Positions 42,118 through 52,546 of a stretch of DNA of 64,000 nt are shown one piece after another (positions within the stretch are counted from its first letter, which is position 1; each line of letters starts with the position of its first letter). This stretch comes from Triplophysa rosa (Eukaryota > Chordata > Actinopteri > Cypriniformes > Nemacheilidae). The translations under genes and the position numbers were made by a program. The notes beneath the pieces were generated by a model. It saw only the letters and a list, made by a program, of their open reading frames with translations, ran no database searches and was not told where the DNA came from. The stretch spans positions 19,951,591-20,015,590 of the forward strand of contig NC_079904.1 of the NCBI RefSeq assembly GCF_024868665.1, in the 5' to 3' direction.

Positions 42118-43359
42118 TATACTATAACTACATTATAATTTATATACTAAGCATATTATATATAAATAGTATGCTGCGTCAATTGAGGCTTCTGTGCCCA
42201 GAGGAACAATATTACGACAATTATATATTTTAACCAACAAAAAAGTTCAAAGTCATCTTTAAGTTGCTGCAGTATTTATAAACTGAACGACTGAAAGACA
42301 AAATAGGCTGACGTCACACCTATTTGGTGCAAAAATAAGGCTTAATGTCTTTAACAACAATCTTTAATGGTGTACTGCTCTTAGATTACATGTCATTTTC
42401 ACAATCCACACTCTTAGAAGATATTGAACCTTTAGAGTTAAAAAAAGAACTTTAAAGTTCAAATATGAACTTCTAATAATCAAAAAGGTTCAAAGTTGAA
42501 CTTATAATTTCTACAAGTAACCCTTTGTTATGTGGTATACTGTTAGAAGTTCTTTTTAGAACCTCTATTGTGGCAAAAGGGTTCAAATTAAAACCTGGCC
42601 TGTTAACAAGGTTCCTTTTTTACCCTTTTCTGAGATGGACTAGATTTTCTGCTGTTTAGTTGTTAATGTTATTATTATTATTATTAATTTATTTAGTTTA
42701 CAATTACATTAGTCATATTTAAAGATTAATATATAAAAAAAATGAAATACACAAACAATTTGAGAGTAGGACACCACCATCTCAAACAATAAACGTAATT
42801 TCCCCATGAAAAACACAGAAAAACATCTCCAATCGTTTTAATTTATTTCAAACATCAAAAATGACAGACTTATGAGTTCAAGAGCCAGTGCTACGTTCAA
42901 GCAAACTCTGAATGAGTTTCCCATATACCACTTGGAAATAACATCGGAAACTGCGCTCATAGTCGGACATACGACCTATGAACTCAGGGCAGATCAATCA
43001 AGCACGAGCGCATAGAGACGCGTTACATGGTCCAAAATGCTTGCAGTGACATTAGCGCGGAGCTAACTTATGCGAAACGTTAAGAAACTGTAAAGTATTT
43101 GACTGGAACGCTGCGAGGTCGGAAGTGGGATATTTCACTTCGCCTTGAACGAAGTCTTGCGTTCAAATGTCTCTCGCGCCCGTGGCACAGCTCAAAACCG
43201 TTACAAACTCTGCTGCGCCAGCGCAGGAACTGAGATGAAATGCTCGAATATCTGAGGTAAGACTTAACAAAATTAGAAAATAAAACAAATGAAATGTAAC
43301 ATTAAAGTTAAGACGTGGTAACTGTACATTAAAATACAGACTGAAGCTGTGATTAGTTA
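42118..43359. other. Repeat-like interval without genes
   Basis: 42412-42620 contains many GAACTTT/AAAGTTC and GGTTC motifs in both orientations, typical of a small fish MITE. 42890-43165 begins GTGCTACGTTCAAGC and ends CTTGAACGAAGTC, likely TIRs of another. No coding evidence. Confidence 0.4.
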
Positions 43360-44738
43360 ATTTCAAAGTGACGTTTTTTTTATTTAGGACAGTGAAAAAG
43401 TTATAGAAGAGAGATGTATAGTGCTACAAAGGCAGACATTTTGTTAATTATTTCACCCCATTCACTTTCTTTTAAGTAGAGAAAAAGATAAACATATGAT
43501 CACTGACAGGGGGAAAGATGCTAAGACGCAGTTGGACAAACGCACCTGCAAAATGGATGAACCGCATTTCTAGCAACCAAATTTGGACAACAATCAGAGG
43601 TAAGTACTGAATGTTAAATGAAGATTTATGTGTTTAACGTTACAAAAATTGTGCTTTCTTATTGAACAGCCAAAGTTGGTAACTGTGTCGACAACAAGAG
43701 AAATAAAACAGTCTGTTTATTTAGGTAAACATGTGCTGATTTAGTGACTATTATAATTTATTCTGATCAAGTAATAGAACTAAACTTCTTACATATTAAT
43801 TATGTTAATGACATTCTGTGTCTGTCAGCTGCATTAAGTCAGCAGTAGTCTGTCTTAAAGGGATACTTAACCCAAAAGAAGAAATTCTGTCATCGATTTA
43901 CTCACCCTCGGATTGTTCCAAACATGTATACATTTCTTTGTTTTGTTGAACACACAGGAAGATATTTGGAAGAATGTCAGATCTCATCCCCCATTACTGC
44001 CATAGTAGGGAAAATAAATACTATGGGAGTCAGTAGGGGATGAGATCTGACATTCTTCCAAATATCTTCCAGAAGAACAAAAAGATACGTGAACAATAGG
44101 TGAGTAATTGATAGAGTTTTGGTAATCTGTATCCCTTTAAGTGTGAACTTTGTTTAATCTTGATTATTTACATCGACAAGACTGAAATATTTAACTGAAA
44201 ACCAATGATCTTGATCATTGTCAAGTTTACTGTGGGTATATTCACTGTTAGCTTGCTTTAATCATTTCATGATGTTTGTTGAAATTTGTAGGTTTCTCCC
44301 AGATGTGTCCTCTTCACCTGTCATGTTGACCATTCAATGTCGGATACCCACCCTGTACAAAGAGATCAAAAATCCTACATAATTTTAATGAGGGTATCCT
44401 TCCGATGCCTCCATTTATACCTAACCACAAGGAATCATGTACAGGTAATGTTTGATCAAATTGATAAATGCATACATCTGGGAATAATACCATTTTATTG
44501 AGAAGCCTTGTGGCCTTAAGGCAAGTTCTGGATCTGCAGAGGACACAACTTATAACACAAAAATGAGTTTCACTGACCTGTGGTGTTCGTTTCCAGATGC
44601 TCGTTGTGTCCACCCATGTTAGTGCATTTGTGCCTGTTCTCGCTGCTCTGCACTTTTAAGCCCACGTGGTATGAAACATCTATGTCTACGAGTGGTGAAC
44701 TTATGTAGAGATCTGAGTAATGTGGTTTGCTATTCTGT

Positions 44739-44743
44739 ATTAG
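44739..44743. repeat. Target-site duplication ATTAG (left)
   Basis: ATTAG precedes the LTR element. Removing the element and one copy restores TTCTGTATTAGTATAAAGG, which matches TTCTGTATTCGTATAAAGG at about 40373. Confidence 0.9.
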
Positions 44744-45334
44744 TGTCACGGACTGGCAGAAGAACCCAAGCGCAGGCAGGCAGTGAAGGGGTTAACAAAT
44801 ATATTTATTTAATACAAAACAGAACAGAAACACCCACAATGGGGGAAAACAGAACTAAGAAATATAAATAAAACAAAAGACTTCCCACGAGGGGGAAAAA
44901 CAAAAACAAGACAAATAAACTAAACTCAAGGACACGACCAAACGTCTTAAATAATACAAGGCACAAAACTCACAAAACACGAACAGGCAAGGAACAGGAA
45001 CACGGGTAAGCGCACGAACAGGAACACAACACAATCCAGAACAACGCAACGTAGACACAGCGTAATACACGAGCACAGGACAAAGAAACAAGAGGGTATA
45101 TATATAGGGAAACACAAACGAGGGATAACGACATGGGGCAGGTGTGGTTAATTAAACACTCAGGGAAGGATAACAAGGAAACGAGAGGAGGGGAACAGAG
45201 ACGAGACACTGGAGAGAATGTATATTATTTTCAAAAAGACAATAATATGTTTCTCTCCACACATAACCAAAGACTTTGTCATGGCTCTGCTACAGGACCA
45301 AGAAAAACATGACTAAGGAAGCAGAGCCATGACA
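44744..45334 (-). repeat. 3' LTR (591 bp)
   Basis: TGTCACGGACTGGCAGAAGA to GCAGAGCCATGACA on the + strand. It has one copy of the GGAACACGGGTAAGCGCACG unit. TGTCA/TGACA ends. Confidence 0.9.
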
Positions 45335-45362
45335 GAAGCCCCCCCTTTAATGAGCACCTCCA
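45335..45362 (-). promoter_or_regulatory. Polypurine tract region
   Basis: The minus strand reads CATTAAAGGGGGGGCTTC immediately before the 3' LTR (TGTCATGGC). This is the usual plus-strand primer of gypsy elements. Confidence 0.7.
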
Positions 45363-45608
45363 GGTGCTCACCAAGGGGTAGACGGACAGGACAAGGAAGA
45401 CTGAGACAAAGACAAGAACAGACAAAACATGGAAAACAGAATAAGTGGGAGACAAGACAAAATAACAAAGGGACTTGGGTGGGACAACAAGAACAACAAA
45501 CATGGGAGGGGGGGAGGGACCAAACAAGGGCCCATAGGGGGCAGTCCATAGGGTTGGGGAAAAGTCCCAGTCCCCGGCTGCACTCGAGGGCGCGGAGTCC
45601 TGGGGGAC

Positions 45609-46574
45609 TTAGGGGGAGTCCTCGGGGGGACAGTCTTTGGCCCTGGCAGTTTCCCAGGCCGGCTGGACAGGGCTTGACGCCGGCTGGAAGGCCGGCTGGA
45701 CAGGGCTTGACGCCGGCTGGAAGGCCGGCTGGACAGGGCTTGACGCCGGCTGGAAGGCCGGCTGGACAGGGCTTGACGCCGGCTGGAAGGCCGGCTGGAC
45801 AGGGCTTGACGCCGGCTGGAAGGCCGGCTGGACAGGGCTTGACGCCGGCTGGAAGGCCGGCTGGACAGGGCTTGACGCCGGCTGGAAGGCCGGCTGGACA
45901 GGGCTTGACGCCGGCTGGAAGGCCGGCTGGACAGGGCTTGACGCCGGCTGGAAGGCCGGCTGGACAGGGCTTGACGCCGGCTGGAAGGCCGGCTGGACAG
46001 GGCTTGACGCCGGCTGGAAGGCCGGCTGGACAGGGCTTGACGCCGGCTGGAAGGCCGGCTGGACAGGGCTTGACGCCGGCTGGAAGGCCGGCTGGACAGG
46101 GCTTGACGCCGGCTGGAAGGCCGGCTGGACAGGGCTTGACGCCGGCTGGTGCACCGGCTGGAAGGCCGGCTGCTGCACCGGACTGGACACCGGACTGGGC
46201 ATCGGCTGCACCGGACTGGACATCGGACTGGAAACCGGACTGGACACCAGACTGGAACCCGGACTGGATACCGGACTGGACGCCGGCTGGATCACCGGAC
46301 TGGACACATGACTGGACAAAGGACTGGACACAGGCTGTTCAGGAGTCCGCGCCCCCCTCCGCTGCCTCTTCTTCTTCAACCGAACCGCAGGGCCTGTGTA
46401 CGGCTGCGAGGCAGCAGTGGAAGGCGTGGCTAGCTCCGCACCGGAGGAGTCTGTAGACACTTCCCCGGACGCCCTCCTTCCCCGCTTGCCACGGAGCTGA
46501 CTGGTGGAGACGAGACTGCAGGGGCTGAAGCGGACGGTGTGGCGTTCCCAAGGGTGGCGACCGCCACTACACAA
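45609..46574 (-). CDS. Proline-rich repeat protein of the LTR element
   Basis: The roughly 320-residue open frame (upstream part has no proven start) has a basic patch (RLKKKRQRRG) at about residue 65. It continues with SSPVSSP-type sequence and then 15 tandem copies of an 11-residue unit (SSPVQPAFQPA), ending PAWETARAKDCPPEDSP. It overlaps the upstream gag frame and lies at -1 to it. The function of the repeat is unknown. The high Pro/Ser/Gln content suggests a disordered chain. The first 40 residues are probably out-of-frame shadow of gag. Confidence 0.55.
   Translation of the reverse strand: MCSGGRHPWERHTVRFSPCSLVSTSQLRGKRGRRASGEVSTDSSGAELATPSTAASQPYTGPAVRLKKKRQRRGARTPEQPVSSPLSSHVSSPVIQPASSPVSSPGSSLVSSPVSSPMSSPVQPMPSPVSSPVQQPAFQPVHQPASSPVQPAFQPASSPVQPAFQPASSPVQPAFQPASSPVQPAFQPASSPVQPAFQPASSPVQPAFQPASSPVQPAFQPASSPVQPAFQPASSPVQPAFQPASSPVQPAFQPASSPVQPAFQPASSPVQPAFQPASSPVQPAFQPASSPVQPAFQPASSPVQPAWETARAKDCPPEDSP
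45661..46155. repeat. 33-bp minisatellite, 15 copies
   Basis: Unit GGCTGGACAGGGCTTGACGC plus CGGCTGGAAGGCC. Starts fall every 33 bases from 45661 to 46123, and I see no variants among the units. As 33 is divisible by three, frames are kept open on both strands, which explains the long opposing open frames. Degenerate relatives (GACTGGACACCGGACTGGA type) follow to about 46340. Confidence 0.92.
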
Positions 46575-46927
46575 TCCTCCGCAATAGGAGGTAGGCAGGA
46601 GTTTGAGGGGCCTGGGTGGTCGCTGGAGGAGAGGCCATTAACCATGTCTTTGAATGACCCCCTGACCATTCTCTCTCGGTCCTCCAGAGATGGAGGATTG
46701 ACCAGACCCGCAAGGAAGAAGGCGTTCATAACAGCCTCGGGGAGAAAGCCTCTCCTCCTTGCCGATGCCTGGGCATATTCGGCGAGGGCCCGGTCACCCT
46801 GCGGAGGAAACGGGCCGTCGCCCCTCTGGATCCTGCAGTGGTTGACTGCCACCAATTGGCCAACTCCCGCCTGGTAGAGGCCGAGGTGCTGCCTGCTGGG
46901 TTCATAGTGGCTCGTGTATTCTGTCAC
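46430..46927 (-). CDS. gag-like protein of the LTR element
   Basis: The open frame starts inside the LTR end (GTG ACA GAA...) without an obvious ATG. The most protein-like part is DRALAEYAQASARRRGFLPE, AVMNAFFLAGLVNPPSLEDR and VRGSFKDMVNGLSSSDHPG, followed by a Ser/Pro-rich tail to a stop after TPPVRS. I see no CCHC knuckle. An overlapping frame begins with ATG as MNPAGSTSAS and stops after about 60 codons, so a frameshift near the start is possible. It is gag-like by position and composition; no family is certain. Confidence 0.5.
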   Translation of the reverse strand: MTEYTSHYEPSRQHLGLYQAGVGQLVAVNHCRIQRGDGPFPPQGDRALAEYAQASARRRGFLPEAVMNAFFLAGLVNPPSLEDRERMVRGSFKDMVNGLSSSDHPGPSNSCLPPIAEDCVVAVATLGNATPSASAPAVSSPPVSSVASGEGGRPGKCLQTPPVRS

Positions 46928-47558
46928 GGACTGGCAGAAGAACCCAAGCGCAGGCAGGCAGTGAAGGGGTTAACAAATATATTTATTTAATACAAAACAG
47001 AACAGAAACACCCACAATGGGGGAAAACAGAACTAAGAAATATAAATAAAACAAAAGACTTCCCACGAGGGGGAAAAACAAAAACAAGACAAATAAACTA
47101 AACTCAAGGACACGACCAAACGTCTTAAATAATACAAGGCACAAAACTCACAAAACACGAACAGGCAAGGAACAGGAACACGGGTAAGCGCAGGAACAGG
47201 AACACGGGTAAGCGCACGAACAGGAACACGGGTAAGCGCACGAACAGGACCACACCACAATCCAGAACACCGCAACGTAGACACAACATAATACACGAGC
47301 ACAGGACAAAGAAACAAGAGGGTATATATAGGGAAACACAAACGAGGGATAACGACATGGGGCAGGTGTGGTTAATTAAACACTCAGGGAAGGATAACAA
47401 GGAAACTAGAGGAGGGGAACAGAGACGAGACACTGGAGAGAATGTATATTATTGTCAAAAAGACAATAATATGTTTCTCTCCACACATAACCAAAGACTT
47501 TGTCATGGCTCTGCTACAGGACCAAGAAAAACATGACTAAGGAAGCAGAGCCATGACA
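46922..47558 (-). repeat. 5' LTR (637 bp)
   Basis: Same as the 3' LTR but with three tandem copies of a 24-bp unit (GGAACACGGGTAAGCGCACG plus AACA) at 47173-47250 instead of one. Other differences are few. Confidence 0.9.
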
Positions 47559-47563
47559 ATTAG
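47559..47563. repeat. Target-site duplication ATTAG (right)
   Basis: A perfect copy of 44739-44743. Confidence 0.9.
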
Positions 47564-47690
47564 TATAAAGGTATATTTAAATGATCATTTTGTATTTAGT
47601 AGGCCATCATACACCGGTTTGGCTGTGCTGTAGAATTTGCAAGACGCTGAACAAGTTTTCATCAATGATCTGGATTACCATCACAGGTAA

Positions 47691-48427
47691 GTTTATATAT
47701 ATATATATATATATATATACTGTATATATATCTGATCAGATGTGTTGGGGGAAAGTCACATGTACCTGTGGTTGGGAAAAGCGGACAGATAAGCAAAAGG
47801 TGCATCTCACTTTATCAACTCAAGGACGAACATTATCCACTCAAAGCAAAATGCTTTCCTCAAAAAAACTCTCACATAAGGTTGACCTTTGCTTTTGGTA
47901 AACAAAGAGCTTAGACGTTCTTTGTGCAACAGTAATTAGTTAAGGCTTAATGATGGATCTTTCATTCTAAGAAATGTAGATTTACGCCATACATGGTGAC
48001 ATGCTGACTCCTGTCATAATGACATTCTCAGTCTTAGTGTGGGGAGAGATGTAGAAATGATCTTTTGTCATGTTGCTGCCAATTTGGTTGTGGCAGGCAC
48101 AGTTAGAGCAAATAACTACTAAACAAACAGAAGAAGACAGTGCTGTGTGATAAATGATGAGACCTGTTTAAACAAAAACAGTTCAAAACATCATCTCTTC
48201 TTCACAAAGAAGATATGAGAACAACCTGGTGGAATCTTTTGTTACTGGATAAAGTTTATGAGTCATCCCCAAGACATTTATAAAGCTTTACTACATGATC
48301 CCTAAAAATTTATGGAAGAACTCAAACAATGTCAGTAAAAGTGGCCTGCCAGTGCAAGGCGCTTGAGTCCACATTTTAACTATTTCAGCTGCAACAGTAA
48401 AAACTGAATTAGAGAAGGGTGACACAA
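47691..48427. other. Unassigned intron-like interval with a TA microsatellite
   Basis: A (TA)n tract occupies about 47693-47720. The rest shows no repeat signature or open frame that I recognise. It follows the exon-like segment E3 and its donor, so it may be the next intron. Confidence 0.45.
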
Positions 48428-48572
48428 ACATTTATGCATTTGGCAGACACTTTTATCCAAAGGGACATACATTGCATTGTATTATACATTTGTTTCTGAC
48501 TATGTGCAATCCCCTGGGATAGAACCCATGACCTTGGCATTGCTAGTGCCATGCTCTAACCACTGAGCCTGT
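48428..48572 (-). mobile_element. tRNA-derived SINE
   Basis: The + strand shows TTTATGCATTTGGCAGACAC, then TTTTATCCAAAGGGACATAC (SINE tail domain) and CCTGGGATAGAACCCATGAC, then CTTGGCATTGCTAGTGCCAT and GCTCTAACCACTGAGC. Read on the minus strand the second half is a tRNA-like head with a degenerate B box (GGTTCTATCC) and a damaged A box. It is a common teleost family. Confidence 0.8.
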
Positions 48573-49253
48573 TATGAAAGCTGTCCTCTGACATCTGACT
48601 GAAAGCTGTCCACAAACCTTATCCTCTTGTTCTGTAATGTCTGTGAGGGACTAAACTTTCATATCAGTTTCAAGATATTTACCGTGTCTACGCAGCAAGC
48701 AATGTTGCACGCTTACAGATTTGAAAAGAGTTTTGTTGCATTGTTTGATTTTCCTGTGAACACAAAAGATAATTCACATGTTATTAATAGCAATTTACAT
48801 TTGGTAGATGCTAGATTTACTAGTTCACATGTTCTCCAAATAGATCCGGTGATCTTGAGTTGCAAGCTATTGCAAGCTTATGTAGGCAACCAAAGGGTAC
48901 ATAATGGTTCACATTTGTTTTATATGACTAGTAGCAAATAATATAATAGGCTCCTTCTCCTTAAATGGTATTACTTATCAAAAAAGTTATTTTGGTGGTG
49001 GCGGATGAACATATGAAATATTTGTGGACCAGAATACTTAAAACTGTATAGCAATGCCTTGGCAAATGCACAAAATAACCTAGTATGTTGGCAGCAACTT
49101 TTGCAATGGCAACAAAACAATGTAGGTAATTTTAGAGCTTTTAACACATGCAAAGGGAACCATGAAAAATAATTTGTGTGCATTGACAAGTGTATGGTAC
49201 TTTTTTACTTGGCCCAATAAATAATTGCCCTTGGCCTCCCTTGTGTGTAATTT
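48573..49253. other. Unassigned interval
   Basis: 48627-48941 is an open frame of 104 residues with no recognisable domain and no supporting signals. I treat it as non-coding. Confidence 0.35.
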
Positions 49254-49324
49254 GTGTGTGTGTGTGTGCGTGCGCGTGCGTGTGTGTGTGCGTGCGTGTG
49301 TGTGCGTGTGTGCGCGTGTGCGCT

Positions 49325-49355
<31 letters not shown>

Positions 49356-49386
49356 GTGTGCGCGTGTGTGCGCGTGTGTGCGTGCA
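49254..49386. repeat. GT/GC microsatellite
   Basis: About 130 bp of GTGTGT interrupted by GC steps. It creates spurious open frames in several frames. Confidence 0.95.
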
Positions 49387-50290
49387 CTGATACAAACAAG
49401 CCGCCGGCAGCGATGCAGGAAAACCAATAAATAAATAATTTAAATAAATAACAAATCCTACTATAATTCGCCTGCATAAATTTTATTGCCTACCATTTAC
49501 TGTTTTCCTTACACAATCGTGCAGCAATTGCACTTACTTGTCTATCATCTCAATACCATGAAAGAAATCTCTTGGACCCATGCTCTAAACCCACCATGAA
49601 GTCATTTATTTTCACTTTCCACTGCACGTTCTGTGCAGTTTTTTCCATTTCCAGGTGTCCTACTTTAACAAACTCCTCCTAGAGCTTTAATCAGATGAAC
49701 ATCATATTTTGTTAGTCTCACGTCAAGTTTTTTGTGATGCTAAATGGCGTAGACCTTGAACGTTCATGTGCCGGTTTCGTGCACACGTTTGTGCGTACGA
49801 ACGCTTAGTGAATGAGACCCATTGTCCAGTCTGCTCCAAACTCAACATGTTTGATAAGAGTCATGCCCCGAAAGATGTGTTAAATATGTCAATATTAACC
49901 TACGGTACTGCGCCACGAACTGGCAGCAGGAAATCTGGTACATGTAAATGCGCATTGTCCACCATTGGCTCTTCCTGAGGCTGACGGCTGATGGTTGCAC
50001 CGGGTTGTGGTGGCACTTTCCGCGAGGGCCCGAACATCGCTGCTCACAGCTTTAATTTACGTTGTAATTCCTTACGTGGATTTACGAAATACAGTAACAA
50101 TCTAAACCAATACATTCTTATCGAAGGATGTACATACCCGTCCAAAAGAAACAGAATGTGACCTGACACCAATTGACCACTGAATAGAGAGCGACTACGC
50201 CACCCTGGATACTCGCCAGGGATGAAAAAGTGTTCTTATACTTAAGGCAAACAGGTTCATTTCAGTAAGTGGCAAGAGACGTGAGCATAG

Positions 50291-50332
<42 letters not shown>

Positions 50333-50887
50333 TTTTATTAAAAGATGCTAACACAATATCAAATCAACTGAAACAAAAAAAGGAAAAAAATATGGCAAAA
50401 TACAGCAATGAGCAACCTGTGCCAACAGACGCTTCCAAACCAACCAAAGGGGACAGGAGCCGAGGCACAACCGCAGCGTCAAGGGGCACAACAGGCACAG
50501 CACCTCACACTGGTTACACCGGTGCACACACGCTCACGCGCACACACACACCAACACACACCTCAGCACTCATGGGAGAACACCGCCACCCCAAACTCCG
50601 CCCCGCCTTCAACACTCAGCCAAAAAAGAAAAAAAACTCTGCCACTCACTTCGACAAACAACAAAACCTGTATAGTGTCACCACGAGCACAGTCTTACAT
50701 TAAAACACCACATCATCATCTCACTTACCTAGCAGAGGGGCAACGCTAACAAAGTGTCAGCCACAAGGTTTTTCCTCACATGCCGCTCTACCGGCCGACC
50801 GGATATGACACCGACGCCAAGGGGCATGACTCATGACGCCAAACCACTTCACTACCAGCTCTATAGTCAGCTGCAAATATGACTTGA
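49387..50887. other. Transposon relics and a TA microsatellite, no gene
   Basis: 49730-49830 contains TTTGTGCGTACGAACGCTTA followed by GTGAATGAGACCC, typical MITE-end vocabulary. (TA)n lies at about 50289-50330. 50400-50750 is CA-rich. No exon or protein domain is supportable. Confidence 0.45.
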
Positions 50888-52205
50888 CCCCAAAAAAATT
50901 CTAACAAAAGGTTTCTCAGTGGTTTACAGTAGTATCAGATGTACTTAAAAACATGCTAAAAGTTTACCAAAGTTTGACTCCAAGAAAGGCCCCATTTTCA
51001 AAATGGTGGCCGTCAGGTCCTTAAAATTACCATTACTCCTTTGTATTCCTCCTAGACCAGGAATACTGGTGCCTGATACATGTTTTGGCCATGTAATATT
51101 CTCATTGGCATATTTGCATGATAGATAAGTGATTACAAGTACAACTATATATTAAAGCAATTGGTTACAAGCATATTTATGCGAAAAATAAGTACAATTT
51201 CCCTTAAGTAATTGCATATTTCTCCTTTCTCGTATCGTTTTGCCTAGTGTTGGTGATTTCTGTGGTTCATAACCATTCTTTTGAATCCAGTAAAGAATAA
51301 ATTCATTAGAACTGTGTGGTACTGTAAAATTTGTCAAAACAGGGCTGCCACGTGAAGGCTCAGTTCCGCTAACCCCTTTTATTTTTTTGTGTTTTATTTT
51401 TTCATATATTTTTTATAATGCTTTTTTTGCCTTATGTTTTTTATATATTTTTTAATACTATTCTTATTTATATATAACTTTTTCTATTTTCTTCAGTTGT
51501 TTCCTCTTAATCTGGTTTATTTGTTATACTTTTTTGAACTGTGACCTTCACTAGATTTACCATTAGTCGTCACACTCTTCCTCCCATAGAGGTTGATTAT
51601 AGTGATTCTCACAATTCCCAACTTGACATGGTCCACAAGCAGGCATGCATGGTAGTCCATATGCCCTGCAACTGCACCGTTGTGTTCGGCGGGCAGTTGT
51701 GCATCTGTCCACCAGCAAATGGTGCCTAATGATGCCTTCCATCAGTGTGCCTATTGCACCAAGTAGGTTCATAAAAGTATGAAAACCTCCAAGCATTAAG
51801 ACTATGCTTTTAAGGGGACTACTCTGTGGTGCATCCATGATCATCTCTGCTGCTTTCCAATGATTGACCTGTACTCTGCAGACAAAACGTGTATTTTGTC
51901 CACCTTGGATTTTGTTTGTGACCTGGCTATCAAACACAATGCTCCACATGGTATTACGTTTGATCAGCCACTGTACTGGAAAGCAGCAGAGATGATCATG
52001 GATAGGCTAGGTTAGATTTGGATAGATTTGGCTAGGTCAAATAATGAAGGAGTTAGGATATTTTAAGGGCTTCCTGCCCATCTTGGACGCCATCTTGAAA
52101 ATTATACATTTCTAGTTGTCAAACTTTGGTAAACTTTTAGTATGTTATTAAGGACACCTAATACTACAAAAGACAGCTTAGAAACCTTTTGTTAGAATTT
52201 TTTTA
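50888..52205. repeat. Imperfect inverted repeat, arms of about 155 bp
   Basis: 50888-51042 matches the reverse complement of 52050-52205 (shared phrases AAAAAAATTCTAACAAAAGG, TAAAAGTTTACCAAAGTTTG and CCTTAAAAT), perhaps 70-75% identical. The arms enclose the pseudogene at 51563-51949. This may be a TIR-bounded element or two inverted copies of one repeat. Confidence 0.6.
51563..51949 (-). pseudogene. Fragment of a large transposon-associated gene (GGFHT plus Cys-rich motif)
   Basis: Residues SPLKSIVLMLGGFHTFMNLL and GAIGTLMEG are followed directly by TQRCSCRAYGLPCMPACGPC and CENHYN. In large repetitive fish and invertebrate genes known to me, these two motifs are far apart, so an internal deletion is likely. 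A piece of the preceding part (ITFDQPLYWKAAEMIMD) is present on the + strand at 51957-52010, inverted against VNHWKAAEMIMD on the minus strand. I cannot name the superfamily. Confidence 0.5.
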
Positions 52206-52249
52206 GGGTTAGGCGGTTTTTTTCATATATGCAGCCGCCTACTATATGT

Positions 52250-52546
52250 ACAGTACACCCTTCTGTCGCATGATAGGATGGTTAATAATCACAACCCCGC
52301 CAATCACCGCTGAGGTAAGAACTATTGGTTCTACCACAAGAGCAACCATGGTATCGTCGTTCATACCCTTTTCCTCCCGGAGCTGTCTCCATCGCGTAAA
52401 AGCTGCATCGATGTTAATTTGAGTTTTACCTCTTTCATGGTCCAGACGTTTTTTCGTCACTGCTTTTTCAAATAATGTCTTTCGTTTTTTATAGTTACTA
52501 GTTCAGGGTTCCTCCGGCAAGTCAGGTTTTTGCTGCTTCTCCGCCA
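52250..52546 (-). pseudogene. N-terminal exon fragment of the same transposon gene
   Basis: The minus strand reads MAEKQQKPDLPEEP, a stop, then KKRKTLFEKAVTKKRLDHER and NIDAAFTRWRQLREEKGMND. A basic stretch followed by INI/NID...F.RWR.L...KG is a recurrent N-terminus in multi-copy fish genes. The leader upstream (52547-52725) matches window positions 1-186, so the element has at least two copies here. Confidence 0.5.

Larger units (their letters stand above)
44744..47558 (-). mobile_element. Complete non-autonomous gag-bearing LTR retrotransposon (TR-GAG/LARD-like)
   Basis: Two LTRs (44744-45334 and 46922-47558) flank a 1587-bp internal region, with perfect 5-bp target duplications ATTAG (44739-44743, 47559-47563). 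On the minus strand the internal region encodes a gag-like frame, then a proline-rich frame with a 15-copy minisatellite, and ends in a G-rich polypurine tract beside the 3' LTR. No protease, RT, RNase H or integrase is present. The LTRs differ mainly by a 48-bp change in a 24-bp repeat, so insertion is fairly recent. It must use enzymes from a related gypsy element. Confidence 0.85.
43360..47690 (+). other. Second version of the exon-bearing locus
   Basis: 43360-44150 matches the reverse complement of 38040-38820. 44152-44740 and 47564-47690 match 39820-40380 and 40381-40516. It lacks the 39156-39815 insert and the Tc1 element but contains the LTR element 44744-47558. Exon-like segments: 44303-44444, 44597-44668 and 47634-47686 (the last with a good GTAAGT donor and a 6-base in-frame deletion). 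The part 44150-44740 differs from the other version by many one- to three-base indels, far more than the rest. Confidence 0.7.

Noticed and set aside
45661..46155. Regular 33-bp repeats that could suggest a CRISPR array
   Set aside because: Units are head to tail with no spacers, in a vertebrate context, and inside an LTR element reading frame. It is a coding minisatellite.
45329..46456. Long + strand open frame of 375 codons with 11-residue repeats
   Set aside because: It is the complement of the proline-rich frame. Openness on this strand follows from the 33-bp repeat period; LTR-element orientation, polypurine tract and gag all point to the minus strand.
48627..48941. 104-residue open frame
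   Set aside because: No recognisable domain, no start context or splice signals, and AT-rich composition.
49080..49477. His/Thr and Cys/Val repeat open frames
   Set aside because: Simple-sequence translation of the GT tract at 49254-49386.
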